In this document: in pieces, positions 27,025 to 35,076 of the stretch
Layout of the letters: every line of letters begins with the position of its first letter
Position numbering within the stretch: the first letter of the stretch is position 1
Source: Methanohalophilus levihalophilus
GTDB lineage: Archaea; Halobacteriota; Methanosarcinia; Methanosarcinales; Methanosarcinaceae
Length of the DNA: 64,000 bases
Assembly (NCBI RefSeq): GCF_017874375.1
Contig: NZ_JAGGLK010000002.1
Coordinates: forward strand, 248,001-312,000
Reading direction: 5' to 3'
The notes under the pieces: generated by a model
Told to the model about the DNA's origin: nothing
The model's database searches: none
The model's input: the letters and a program-made list of their open reading frames with translations, nothing else
Made by a program: the position numbers and the translations under genes

Positions 27025-27351
27025 TCATAGCGTAAGCACTGCTATTACTAGCAGAAGGGCTGAGAATCCCAGTTTAATTCCCATTGTCAGCTCAATTCTC
27101 AGATGCTGAGCCACCATATTTGAGATCCCAATGGGTGGGGGGGATATCAAAAGTGCTGCCAGAAAGAGGCAAATTCCGGGAATAAAGTTCTTGTCAATAA
27201 TAATCAAATACAGTCCCTGTATGCCAAGATATATCCCCAAAAGGGCTACAAAAAGGAGTCCTCCCTTATAAAACCGTAAGAATTCCCGGACATCTTTTCC
27301 GAAAACAGTGGGTAATCCGGCTTCTTCCTGTTCATTCTTTTTTACTTTCAT
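27025..27351 (-). CDS. small membrane protein, unknown
   Basis: About 108 residues from the ATG at 27351 (a GTG at 27366 would add five). A charged N-terminus (KVKKNEQEEAG) is followed by two to four hydrophobic segments: GGLLFVALLGIYLGIQGLYL, FIPGICLFLAALLI and GIKLGFSALLLVIAVLTL. No known family recognised. Lies between convergent tpiA and tyrA, possibly separately transcribed. TGA stop. Confidence 0.5.
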   Translation of the reverse strand: MKVKKNEQEEAGLPTVFGKDVREFLRFYKGGLLFVALLGIYLGIQGLYLIIIDKNFIPGICLFLAALLISPPPIGISNMVAQHLRIELTMGIKLGFSALLLVIAVLTL

Positions 27352-27411
27352 ATTAGCGCCCCGCAATGCTCCTTTCCAGAAGATGGGCTTCTGATTACAT
27401 AAATCCTTGCC

Positions 27412-28719
27412 TTAGCGGAGGATGCACCCGATACCTTCAAGCAGTCTTTCTATATCATCCTGTATTTTGTTAATGTCAATATCCTGACGGATGTCTATGC
27501 GGAAAGTAGCACTTCTGCGTCCATCGGGGCTTATGTAGGTATCATGTACTTTGCAGGATATTCCTTCACTAATTTTCCCGAGAATATGGCACAGGGTATC
27601 AGGATCTGCGTTTTCCGGGATGTAGGTAGAAATGTCTCTTGTTTTTGCTGCTAAGTTATCATTTTTCCATGCATTAAGCTCATCAGAGTTAAGGAGACGC
27701 ACATTTTCAATTTTAAGGTTGACAAGTTTCCCCGATTCTAAAATATCAACTGATCGGGCCATCACCTTCTCAACGATTCCAACATGAGTTTTCCCGGAGT
27801 AAATGTGGTACAGTCCCTTTTCTTTTCCGATTGACTGGAGTAGCTCTTCAAATTCAGCTACCTTTGCATTGATAAGCTTGTCAGATCTATGCAGCGCAGC
27901 CCCGGTATCTCCAAAGTGGACTGAAGCATCTTTCATGACGGTACAGAAATTGTCAGCATTATTTTCCACAACAAGTTTGGAGAGTCTTTCACATTGCTCT
28001 ATGAAACTCCGGTGTACATTCGGGATTTCAGGGTTTTGCATTTGTATTTGTGCATAGAGCCATGGGTTCTGCCCCAAGATACGGCCGACAAAGTCCAGCA
28101 TAATCTCATAAACGGGACTCATAAAACGACGTGATCCCTGTACGTCGAAATCAAGTTCTTTCAGGGTTGCACCGATTGTAATGTATGCAAAATGGGTCAA
28201 TCCCTGTACAATGGATACAATGTGATCGTGTTCTTGTGGAGTTATTATCTCGATATGTGCGCCGTGCCTCTCCAGCAGTTCACGCATTATCGGGAACCAT
28301 TTTTCACACCTGTTTTCCACCGGTGTCAGGATAAAAGTCTGGCCCTGAAGTGACGGTATTGAGGGTCCGAACATGGGGTGTGTTCCCAGAAGCTCCACTC
28401 CTTCCGGTGCGCTTCCAATCATTGCATCAACTGGATTCTTCTTGATGGATGTGAGATCCATCAACAAGCTACCGGGTTTCATGATGGGAGCTGTTTGTCG
28501 GATAATTTCAGGTGTTATATCAATTGGAACAGAGACTATTACAACATCGCACTCAGGAATGATTTCTTCAGGAGTCGATGTGAAACGAACGCCCAGTTTT
28601 TCCGCGACATCAGACCGTCCTCGGCGGCCGGATATCCATACATCATATCCTTCGTTCTTGAAAAATGTTGCAAACCATTGCCCCATTTCGCCGCTGCCGC
28701 CGATAATTAGCATCTGCAT
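27412..28719 (-). CDS. tyrA: prephenate dehydrogenase with C-terminal regulatory domain
   Basis: 435 residues. Oxidatively decarboxylates prephenate to 4-hydroxyphenylpyruvate for tyrosine. N-terminal Rossmann motif LIIGGSGEMGQWFATFF, then DLTSIKKNPVDAM and GTHPMFGPSIPSLQGQTFIL (substrate/His region ~113-130), HDHIVSIVQGLTHF helix domain. The last ~170 residues are not part of the minimal enzyme and look like a two-strand ligand-binding (ACT-like) regulatory domain; I infer tyrosine feedback. It starts 13 bp inside the end of aroE and is the last gene of the aromatic operon. Confidence 0.9.
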   Translation of the reverse strand: MQMLIIGGSGEMGQWFATFFKNEGYDVWISGRRGRSDVAEKLGVRFTSTPEEIIPECDVVIVSVPIDITPEIIRQTAPIMKPGSLLMDLTSIKKNPVDAMIGSAPEGVELLGTHPMFGPSIPSLQGQTFILTPVENRCEKWFPIMRELLERHGAHIEIITPQEHDHIVSIVQGLTHFAYITIGATLKELDFDVQGSRRFMSPVYEIMLDFVGRILGQNPWLYAQIQMQNPEIPNVHRSFIEQCERLSKLVVENNADNFCTVMKDASVHFGDTGAALHRSDKLINAKVAEFEELLQSIGKEKGLYHIYSGKTHVGIVEKVMARSVDILESGKLVNLKIENVRLLNSDELNAWKNDNLAAKTRDISTYIPENADPDTLCHILGKISEGISCKVHDTYISPDGRRSATFRIDIRQDIDINKIQDDIERLLEGIGCILR

Positions 28720-29519
28720 GCAAGCCCCTCCAACACGGCTTTTCTCATGGTTTCAACCGGAGGTTCCCGGCCGGTCCAGATACGGAAAGATTCTGCTCCC
28801 TGATGAACCAGCATCCCGACTCCGTCGATTGTTGTTGCACCGGCAGCTTCGGCCTCCTGAAGCAATTTTGTTTTCAGGGGATTGTAAACGATGTCGAATA
28901 CTGCCAGTTCCAAATGAAGTTGTTCACGAGTTGCAACTGATCCGGATACGTTCGGATGCATCCCAACGGTTGTTGTATTAATCAGGATGTCGCAGTTTTC
29001 AAGACTGCCTACAAGCACGTCCAGTCCATGTCCTTGTCCGCCAATAACATGGGCAAGTTGCTCTGCACGTTGTGGGGTGCGGTTGAATATGTCAATATTT
29101 GCACCAAGATTTGAAAAATGAAATGCTATTGATTTAGCTGCTCCGCCGGCGCCAACAATGGAAATGTTTGCGTCCTTGATGGGGATTCCTTTTTCAGTAA
29201 GGGCTTTTTCTGCACCGAACCCGTCAGTATTGTATCCCTTTATTCCATCCTTGAAGTCAATGGTGTTCACGGCACCGATTTGCAGGGAAAGTTCATCAGC
29301 TTCCACAAAATCCAGTGTGTGTTCCTTGTGTGGAACTGTAACGTTAAGTCCGCCGAATCCAAGTGCATTTGCTCCCTTTATGGCATCCCCGAGTTCACCG
29401 GGGGTAACCCTGAACGGATGGTATGCACAATCCATCCCAAGTTCGCGAAATGCAGCATTATGCATTGCAGGGGACAGGGAGTGTTCCACAGGATCTCCCA
29501 TTACCCCGAAAACCTTCAC
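28707..29519 (-). CDS. aroE: shikimate dehydrogenase
   Basis: 270 residues. NADP-dependent reduction of 3-dehydroshikimate. MKVFGVMGDPVEHSLSPAMH and FGGLNVTVPHKEHTL (catalytic Lys) are the substrate-binding signatures; the nucleotide motif is SIVGAGGAAKSIAFH (~123) and NRTPQRAEQL gives the NADP 2'-phosphate Arg. GTG start overlapping the aroD TGA (GTGA), so coupled to it. Confidence 0.95.
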   Translation of the reverse strand: MKVFGVMGDPVEHSLSPAMHNAAFRELGMDCAYHPFRVTPGELGDAIKGANALGFGGLNVTVPHKEHTLDFVEADELSLQIGAVNTIDFKDGIKGYNTDGFGAEKALTEKGIPIKDANISIVGAGGAAKSIAFHFSNLGANIDIFNRTPQRAEQLAHVIGGQGHGLDVLVGSLENCDILINTTTVGMHPNVSGSVATREQLHLELAVFDIVYNPLKTKLLQEAEAAGATTIDGVGMLVHQGAESFRIWTGREPPVETMRKAVLEGLACRC

Positions 29520-30202
29520 AGCAACATCTCCATTGCCGATTTCACTTTGTCAACCCTTAGCTGACCCGGAGCGACGGCTTTTCCGATGCATCCGTAAGTA
29601 AGAACTGATCCGTAAAGTCCACCTACAACTCTGCTGTAGCTTCCGATTTTTCCCATTGCGATGGCACATACCGGACTGTCGGCGGAATTCGCTGCTTCCA
29701 GAAGTTTCAGGACGTCCGTAGGGGATTGGGGCATAGTGGCCAGCTTTGTAATATCCGCACCTAACTCTCTTCCCTTGTTGAAAAGCTCTCTAATTTCTGC
29801 AACAGAAGGCGTACTTTCAAAAAAGTGTGATGAAACGATTGTGGTAGTTTGATTGCGTTTTGCTGCTTTGATAATCCTTTCTTTTTCAGGGGCACACATT
29901 TCGATATCAACGGCCTCAACATATGGAAGAATTCCTTCGAGTATTTCCAGCCTGTCTTCCTCTTCACCGGCCCAACATCCACCCTCAGTTGGTATTCTGT
30001 TGGTTGCAATACATGGTAATCCAATGCATGAAACCTGCTCTGTAAGTGCAATCGCGGCATTCAAAGAATCAATTCCGAGCAGATCAAGCCGTAATTCCAG
30101 AACATCAGCACCAAGATTTTTTGCGGCTAATGCTTGCGAATATGGATTCGCATCAATTGATGCAACTACAAGAGAACGATTCTGCCCGGGTAATTCCAGC
30201 AT
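29516..30202 (-). CDS. aroD: 3-dehydroquinate dehydratase, type I
   Basis: 228 residues, class I Schiff-base enzyme. VLELRLDLLG (~35), TIVSSHFFESTP (catalytic His), ADITKLATMP with the Schiff-base Lys (~148-157) and AIAMGKIGSYSRV are family features. Lies 2 bp after the aroB' stop on the same strand. TGA stop. Confidence 0.94.
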   Translation of the reverse strand: MLELPGQNRSLVVASIDANPYSQALAAKNLGADVLELRLDLLGIDSLNAAIALTEQVSCIGLPCIATNRIPTEGGCWAGEEEDRLEILEGILPYVEAVDIEMCAPEKERIIKAAKRNQTTTIVSSHFFESTPSVAEIRELFNKGRELGADITKLATMPQSPTDVLKLLEAANSADSPVCAIAMGKIGSYSRVVGGLYGSVLTYGCIGKAVAPGQLRVDKVKSAMEMLL

Positions 30203-30204
30203 GT

Positions 30205-31347
30205 TTATTTCTCGATAATTGTTTCTTCGACTTTCATACCGAAATGCCTGCCACTTTCCTCGACGTAGACCATAACTTCGTCGCCTGGCTCAAGACTGGT
30301 TACTGAAACAGGTTTTCCATCTCCTGAAACCAGTTTGATGGTTTCGGCGTTCTGGAGGATGTTTTTCATTGTCCTTCCATCGGAAGTCTGGGCTTCTACA
30401 AGCATGAGTGGGCGACGCTCTATCTTCACTCTTCCCACAATGGCCCTGCGCTGTTTTCCTTCGGCGTCAACAACTGCAACTTCGTCACCTGCTTCGAGTT
30501 CGCACAGGTAACGGGTTTTTCCGCCAGTCTGGACGTAAGCGTGAACCGCTCCGGCGTTGACTCTGAATGGCCGTGACGCAACGTATGGACTTTCCTCGGA
30601 TTCAGAGTGAACAAGGAACATGCCGCCGGAGCCGCACCCTACAAGCATTCCTTCGCCTGTGCCCATGAGGCTGCAGGTATCGACGCAAACACGGTCTCCC
30701 ATTCCTACCTGTTCTACCTTTGTGACTTTTGCAACTTCAAGCTCCAGCTTCTCTGAGGTGGCTTCTTCTGCAATTTCCACGGATTTGCGGATAGTATCAT
30801 GGTTGTCAGTATCAAGCAATACTCCGTCTGCACCATGTTCCATGGTTTCAAGAGCGAGTCTTGCTTCGTCAGTATCGCGAACACCGGATATTATTTTAAC
30901 ATCTTCCGGCTGCAGGGATGCAATCAGGTTTTCGAGTGGAATTACTTTCCAGTCTGTGCCAATTGCAATGAGGTAGTCGCAAACTCCTCCAAGGGATGAA
31001 GCAAATTTTTCATGTGCTTTGTCATGTATTACGGAGAAACCTGCAACAGTTTTCTTTTCCCTGCGAAGGTGGGCTATAATATCAAAATCTCTGGATTTGC
31101 TCAAATCAGTGGGTAAAGGAAGTGTTCCATCGCCTTCGCTGTCCTTTCCAACCACAATTATATCTGCTTTTGACAGTTCTTCTGAAAAGAAAGTGGCGAC
31201 CTTGATGTCCCCAAGTTCCTTTGTCTTGTCAACATCTTCTGGCAATACCAGCACGCATGTAACACCAGATTCAAGACCTGAAGTTATACGCTGCTTTTTC
31301 GTTTCCCAGTCGCCTTCATCGGCGCGTATCCATACTTCCTTAGTCAT
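30205..31347 (-). CDS. aroB': 3-dehydroquinate synthase II (archaeal AroB')
   Basis: 380 residues. Oxidatively deaminates and cyclises 2-amino-3,7-dideoxy-D-threo-hept-6-ulosonate to 3-dehydroquinate, using NAD+, in the DAHP-independent route of methanogens. Family features: VWIRADEGDWETKK at the start, GADGVLLDTDNHDTI (~175), VCVDTCSLMGTGEGMLVGCG (~220-239) and FRVNAGAVHAYVQTGGKTRYL. Unrelated to bacterial AroB. Second gene of the operon. Confidence 0.93.
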   Translation of the reverse strand: MTKEVWIRADEGDWETKKQRITSGLESGVTCVLVLPEDVDKTKELGDIKVATFFSEELSKADIIVVGKDSEGDGTLPLPTDLSKSRDFDIIAHLRREKKTVAGFSVIHDKAHEKFASSLGGVCDYLIAIGTDWKVIPLENLIASLQPEDVKIISGVRDTDEARLALETMEHGADGVLLDTDNHDTIRKSVEIAEEATSEKLELEVAKVTKVEQVGMGDRVCVDTCSLMGTGEGMLVGCGSGGMFLVHSESEESPYVASRPFRVNAGAVHAYVQTGGKTRYLCELEAGDEVAVVDAEGKQRRAIVGRVKIERRPLMLVEAQTSDGRTMKNILQNAETIKLVSGDGKPVSVTSLEPGDEVMVYVEESGRHFGMKVEETIIEK

Positions 31348-31362
31348 CAGGATTACTCCATT

Positions 31363-32160
31363 TCAACGTAGTATCTCTAGAGCTTCATCTACAGTACTGT
31401 TTTTATGTACTATATGTGTAATTGCTTTTGTTATTTTTGTAGGATCTGGGTGCTGGAAAACGTTTCGGCCGATTGCAACTCCACGAGCACCGGCATCTAT
31501 GGCTCCCCTGATCATTTCAAGGAATTCCCTGTCGGTGTTGGTCTTTGGTCCGCCTGCAATAACTACAGGGACAGGGCATCCTTCCACGACATTTCTGAAT
31601 GATTCCACATCTCCTGTGTACACAGTTTTAATTACATCTGCTCCCAGCTCGGCTCCTACGCGGGCTGCATGGGCTACCATTTCAGGATCATGTGGATTTG
31701 TGACCTTCTTTCCTCTTGGGTACATCATTGCAAGCAAGGGGATTCCCCAGTAATCGCATTGTTTGGCAATTTCACCAAGTATCTTGAGTTGTTCTGATTC
31801 GGTTTCAGATCCGACGTTGATGTGAACGGACACCGCATCTGCTCCCATTCTTGAAGCTTCCTCAACAGTGCACACCAATACCTTGTCATTGGGGTCAGGA
31901 CCCAGTGATGTGGACGCGCTCATATGAACAATCAGTCCAACATCATGGCCGTATCCCCTGTGGCCATAAGGAACCATTCCTTTCTGCATTAAAACAGCAT
32001 TAGCCCCGCCTTCGGCAACTTTGTTTATGGAGTCGGCAATATCGATGACACCTTTTATAGGGCCGTCAGAAATCCCATGATCCATGGGTATGATTACCAT
32101 ATTTCTGCTATCCCTGTCCATTATCCTTTCTATGCGAATGCTCTTTCCTAATTCTGACAT
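31363..32160 (-). CDS. aroA': 2-amino-3,7-dideoxy-D-threo-hept-6-ulosonate synthase
   Basis: 265 residues, class I aldolase fold related to FBP aldolase and LsrF. Joins 6-deoxy-5-ketofructose 1-phosphate and aspartate semialdehyde. [34 protein letters not shown] (~140-155), [11 protein letters not shown] with the Schiff-base Lys, then [19 protein letters not shown] and [10 protein letters not shown] are family signatures. First gene of the aroA'-aroB'-aroD-aroE-tyrA operon; GAGGAGCT lies before the ATG and a TATA-like CTTAAATATT at ~32208-32218 (read on the minus strand) is the likely promoter. Confidence 0.94.
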   Translation of the reverse strand: MSELGKSIRIERIMDRDSRNMVIIPMDHGISDGPIKGVIDIADSINKVAEGGANAVLMQKGMVPYGHRGYGHDVGLIVHMSASTSLGPDPNDKVLVCTVEEASRMGADAVSVHINVGSETESEQLKILGEIAKQCDYWGIPLLAMMYPRGKKVTNPHDPEMVAHAARVGAELGADVIKTVYTGDVESFRNVVEGCPVPVVIAGGPKTNTDREFLEMIRGAIDAGARGVAIGRNVFQHPDPTKITKAITHIVHKNSTVDEALEILR

Positions 32161-32270
32161 ATGTTTAGCTCCTCAATCGTGTTAGTATGTGACATAGTAG
32201 CACGGTTGAATATTTAAGCTTTTTGTTTGCAATTTTGTCTTTGGTATTATGGATGTGCACAGGCAAATGT

Positions 32271-32280
32271 ATTATATATT
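32271..32280 (+). promoter_or_regulatory. TATA box for guaAA
   Basis: ATTATATATT centred at ~32275, ~27 nt before the ATG at 32302. Predicts a leaderless message. Confidence 0.55.
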
Positions 32281-32301
32281 TTTATATTCTTCAGTTCATT
32301 C

Positions 32302-32880
32302 ATGGAAGAGTTGAAGATACTTGTCATCAACAATTACGGACAGTTCTGCCACCTGATTCATCGGACCGTCCGTGATCTGGACATGGACACAAAAATAGTG
32401 CCCAATACTACTCCAGTTGATGAAATCCTCGCAATGGAGCCGGATGGACTTGTTTTAAGTGGGGGACCCAGCATGGAGCGTGTTGGTTTTTGTGGTGATT
32501 ATGTAAAAGAAATCGATCTTCCAATTCTTGGCATCTGCCTTGGGCACCAGCTGATAGCCCTCACATTTGGTGGGGAAACCGGTTCAGGAGAATATGGTGG
32601 CTATGCAGATGTTGATATTGAAATTCTTGAAGAAGATGATATCCTGAAAGGCTTAGGTCCCAAAATTACAACATGGGCCTCCCACGCTGACGAAGTGACC
32701 GTAATGCCTGAAGAATTTATACACCTTGCCCGCTCAGAGATTTGTGAAGTTGAAGCCATGAAACACCCTAAAAAACCAATCTATGGTGTTCAATGGCATC
32801 CGGAAGTTGCACATACTGAAAGTGGAGAAGCGCTATTCATGAACTTCTTCGAGGTATGTGAGAAGCACAAAAAAGCCTGA
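32302..32880 (+). CDS. guaAA: GMP synthase, glutamine amidotransferase subunit
   Basis: 192 residues. Class I amidotransferase that supplies ammonia to the separate ATP-pyrophosphatase subunit (GuaAB, not in the window). [12 protein letters not shown], then [13 protein letters not shown] with the nucleophilic Cys (~82) and [18 protein letters not shown] with His-Glu (~167-171) complete the catalytic triad. Start chosen because [14 protein letters not shown] matches the archaeal family and agrees with the TATA position; earlier in-frame codons lie before the promoter. TGA stop. Confidence 0.94.
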   Translation: MEELKILVINNYGQFCHLIHRTVRDLDMDTKIVPNTTPVDEILAMEPDGLVLSGGPSMERVGFCGDYVKEIDLPILGICLGHQLIALTFGGETGSGEYGGYADVDIEILEEDDILKGLGPKITTWASHADEVTVMPEEFIHLARSEICEVEAMKHPKKPIYGVQWHPEVAHTESGEALFMNFFEVCEKHKKA

Positions 32881-32881
32881 T

Positions 32882-33709
32882 TTACTGTTTTTCAAAAGTT
32901 TCCTGAAGGAGTAACGCATCAGCTTCCAGATTAGGGCTTTCGCAAATTACAAGTCCTTCTGCGCTGAAATCCTTTAGTGCTTTCATGAGATCATGGTAAT
33001 TCAAATCAGATTCCTTCAGGACAAGATGGTTTTTTTCTCCTTTAGGAGTATACTCAATTCCTGAGATGTGTATGTGCATGTCCTTTAACCCTTCTTTTCC
33101 AAGATATTCTTCCACAAGGGAGAGGCAGTTAGCAAATTCTTCGTATGTGTTTACTTCACCATTGGCACGGGCGTGTAGGTGTGCAAAATCGATGCATGGC
33201 ATTACGCCTTCCATTTCAGCAGACATTTTCAAGGTTTCTTCAAGACTGCCAAACTGGCTGCCTTTTCCTGTAGTCTCAGGACGAAGAATTACATTAATTC
33301 CCTTCTCTTCAAAGGTTTTCCTGAGTTTATCAAGTGATTCCATAACTTTTTCAAAAACGGTCTCACTATCCTCTCCATGATAGTAAGCTGGATGAAATAC
33401 AATAGATGATGCACCACAAAGACTTCCAATTCTTGCGGAATCATAGATCCGCTTAATGCTCGCTTCTATTTTTTCAGGTTCCCGGGAATTGAAGTTGATG
33501 TAATAGGGCGCATGAACACTGAGAGCTACGTCATTTTCAGTTGCAACTGCAGCTATTTCTTTTGCAGTATCTTCCTTCATCCGGACTCCACGCACGAATT
33601 CAAGTTCCATGCAGCCAAGCCCAAGCTCGCGAATACGTCGGATTCCTCCCGCGCTCCCTTTTCCCTTTGCGCTGATAGGAGTCCCTGCAGTTCCAAAAAG
33701 AAGTGGCAT
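32882..33709 (-). CDS. nfo: endonuclease IV-like AP endonuclease (TIM barrel)
   Basis: 275 residues. Metal-ligand segments of endonuclease IV are present in order: VHAPYYINF (~65), VFHPAYYHG (~104), ILRPETTGKGSQFGSL (Glu ~141), CIDFAHLHARANG (~171) and MHIHISGIEYTPKGEKNH (~212) and ICESPNLE (~256). It would cleave DNA 5' to abasic sites. Slightly shorter than E. coli Nfo. Heads the minus direction 3 bp before... the next gene (33713) lies upstream on the same strand with a 3-bp gap, and coaD before that, suggesting a coaD-33713-nfo transcript. TAA stop. Confidence 0.85.
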   Translation of the reverse strand: MPLLFGTAGTPISAKGKGSAGGIRRIRELGLGCMELEFVRGVRMKEDTAKEIAAVATENDVALSVHAPYYINFNSREPEKIEASIKRIYDSARIGSLCGASSIVFHPAYYHGEDSETVFEKVMESLDKLRKTFEEKGINVILRPETTGKGSQFGSLEETLKMSAEMEGVMPCIDFAHLHARANGEVNTYEEFANCLSLVEEYLGKEGLKDMHIHISGIEYTPKGEKNHLVLKESDLNYHDLMKALKDFSAEGLVICESPNLEADALLLQETFEKQ

Positions 33710-33712
33710 GGT

Positions 33713-34045
33713 TTAAAGAATTCCAAGTTTGTCTTTAAGGGCTTCGACTTTCTCAGCAGATACTTTTTCACCAAGTATTTCAAAAAAACTGTCTGAATCC
33801 TCATCTTCAAGTGTGCGGATTTCTTCCTTGCCTTCCATTGCAAGGTCAGCAAGATATTCAATTTCTTCCGGGGTGAGCCGTGTAAGACGTTCCTTGAAAT
33901 CTTCTTCAGATTCTGCAAACTTGTGGGAAACCGGTCTCAAAATAAACGGAAATGGATGGCCCATTGATGACATGTTTTTTCCGCCTGCTTCAGGTGCAAG
34001 TTTGTTGAAAATTTCCATATCTTTTTCGGTGAATTCGCGTCCCAT
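33713..34045 (-). CDS. hypothetical protein between coaD and nfo
   Basis: About 110 residues from the ATG at 34045 (a TTG at 34069 is the alternative). Starts GREFTEKDMEIFNKLAPEAGG, then LTPEEIEYLADLAMEGKEEI and a charged, acidic helical C-terminus (ILGEKVSAEKVEALKDKLGIL). No Cys or metal motif, no membrane segment. It looks like a small helical cytoplasmic protein of unknown role, co-transcribed with the genes on each side. Confidence 0.55.
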   Translation of the reverse strand: MGREFTEKDMEIFNKLAPEAGGKNMSSMGHPFPFILRPVSHKFAESEEDFKERLTRLTPEEIEYLADLAMEGKEEIRTLEDEDSDSFFEILGEKVSAEKVEALKDKLGIL

Positions 34046-34070
34046 AGGAAAAATAATATGGGGCAACAAA

Positions 34071-34541
34071 TTAAAGACTTGTCCCTTTGAGATGCCCGTG
34101 ACTGTCTATCTCTCCTTTTACAATTCGGGTTGAGGAGATGGGTACATCATCTTCTGCAAGTACATAATCAATTTTTACAATAGTTATTGTATCAAGGCCG
34201 TTCTGTTCCCTGATTTCATTTATTTTGTGGGCAACAGGGAGTGTTTCAGGCGATACTACAATGTAATCATAAGTACCTGTCAGCGTTGTCCCATAAGGGT
34301 CTTCAAGCTTCTGGATTCTGTAGGAGTCCGCTTTTACCTCAATGGTTTTCAGGAATTCCTCAAGCTGCTTAACACGCTCTGTATAGTCGGGGATAGGGCG
34401 ACCTCTTTTTTGTGCCATTTCATCGGATGTTATCCCAATGTCAACATTTCCGGACTCAGCGATTTCAAAGGCTCTGATTAGGAGTTGCTTGTGTCCGTCA
34501 TGCAGGAATTCAAAGGTTCCTCCAACTGCTATATGTGGCAT
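34071..34541 (-). CDS. coaD: phosphopantetheine adenylyltransferase (archaeal)
   Basis: 156 residues. Nucleotidyltransferase that makes dephospho-CoA from 4'-phosphopantetheine and ATP. VGGTFEFLHDGHKQLL contains the HxGH-type motif (~7-22, H..DGH) and the C-terminal ISSTRIVKGEIDSHG matches the ISSTxI motif of the superfamily. Archaeal CoaD differs from the bacterial one and this matches the archaeal length. TAA stop. Confidence 0.92.
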   Translation of the reverse strand: MPHIAVGGTFEFLHDGHKQLLIRAFEIAESGNVDIGITSDEMAQKRGRPIPDYTERVKQLEEFLKTIEVKADSYRIQKLEDPYGTTLTGTYDYIVVSPETLPVAHKINEIREQNGLDTITIVKIDYVLAEDDVPISSTRIVKGEIDSHGHLKGTSL

Positions 34542-34582
34542 CAGGAATCATGATGTTTTTCTTTCTGATAAGCCTTTAGATA

Positions 34583-34609
34583 ATTGTTGCGTGCACAACA
34601 ATTATATAT
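34583..34609 (+). promoter_or_regulatory. palindromic operator overlapping the TATA box of marR-MATE
   Basis: ATTGTTG (34583-34589), spacer CGTGCA, CAACAAT (34596-34602) is a perfect 7-bp inverted repeat whose right arm runs into the TATA box ATTATATAT (34601-34609). MarR proteins usually bind such palindromes in their own promoter, so autoregulation and control of the MATE exporter are inferred. The TATA position puts the transcript start near 34630. Confidence 0.6.
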
Positions 34610-34620
34610 GGACGTGTTGT

Positions 34621-35076
34621 ATGGCTTCCTCTATGAGTTTTCCTGATCCGTCAGAGTCCCCAAGTGCCATGATTGCCTTCCTCCACCGGCAAAACCTGGG
34701 ATTCATGGCAAAACAGCTTGAAAAATACGGCATAGGTGGCGGACAATTTGGTTTTTTGATGGCTCTTTACCATTAGGATGGCCTGCGTCAGGAAGATCTT
34801 GCCACGATGTTTCTTGTAAACCGGGCAACTGCTGCCCGGGCGGTGCAAAAACTGGAATCAGAAGGATATGTTCAAAGAGTCCAGGACCTGCAGGACAAGC
34901 GGGTCTTACGGGTTTATCTCACAGAAGCTGGAAGAAAGCTGCAGGAAGTCGTAATGAAGCTCTCCACCAAAAGGAGGGAGGAACTCTTTGCGGGTTTCTC
35001 GGATGAAGAGCAGGCTACTTTCCTGAGACTGCTTTCAAAGATGGTGGATAACGTTTGTGAGGAAAAGTGGCAATGA
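34621..35076 (+). CDS. MarR-family regulator with in-frame TAG
   Basis: With TAG at 34774-34776 (codon 52) read as sense, a 151-residue MarR protein results; the ATG at 34633 is an alternative start that would suit a leaderless transcript. Before TAG: LHRQNLGFMAKQLEKYGIGGGQFGFLMALYH, the usual first helices. After TAG: DGLRQEDLATMFLVNRATAARAVQKLESEGYVQR, the HTH with its recognition helix, then the wing DLQDKRVLRVYLTEAG. The break falls in the loop just before the DNA-binding helices, where other MarR proteins have a charged residue (xDGLxQ). The half after TAG has no start with Shine-Dalgarno. It overlaps the MATE gene by 4 bp. TGA stop. Confidence 0.75.

Noticed and set aside
34438-34620. 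Upstream in-frame extension of the MarR gene
   Set aside because: It overlaps coaD on the other strand and lies before the TATA box and operator; the residues do not look like a MarR protein.
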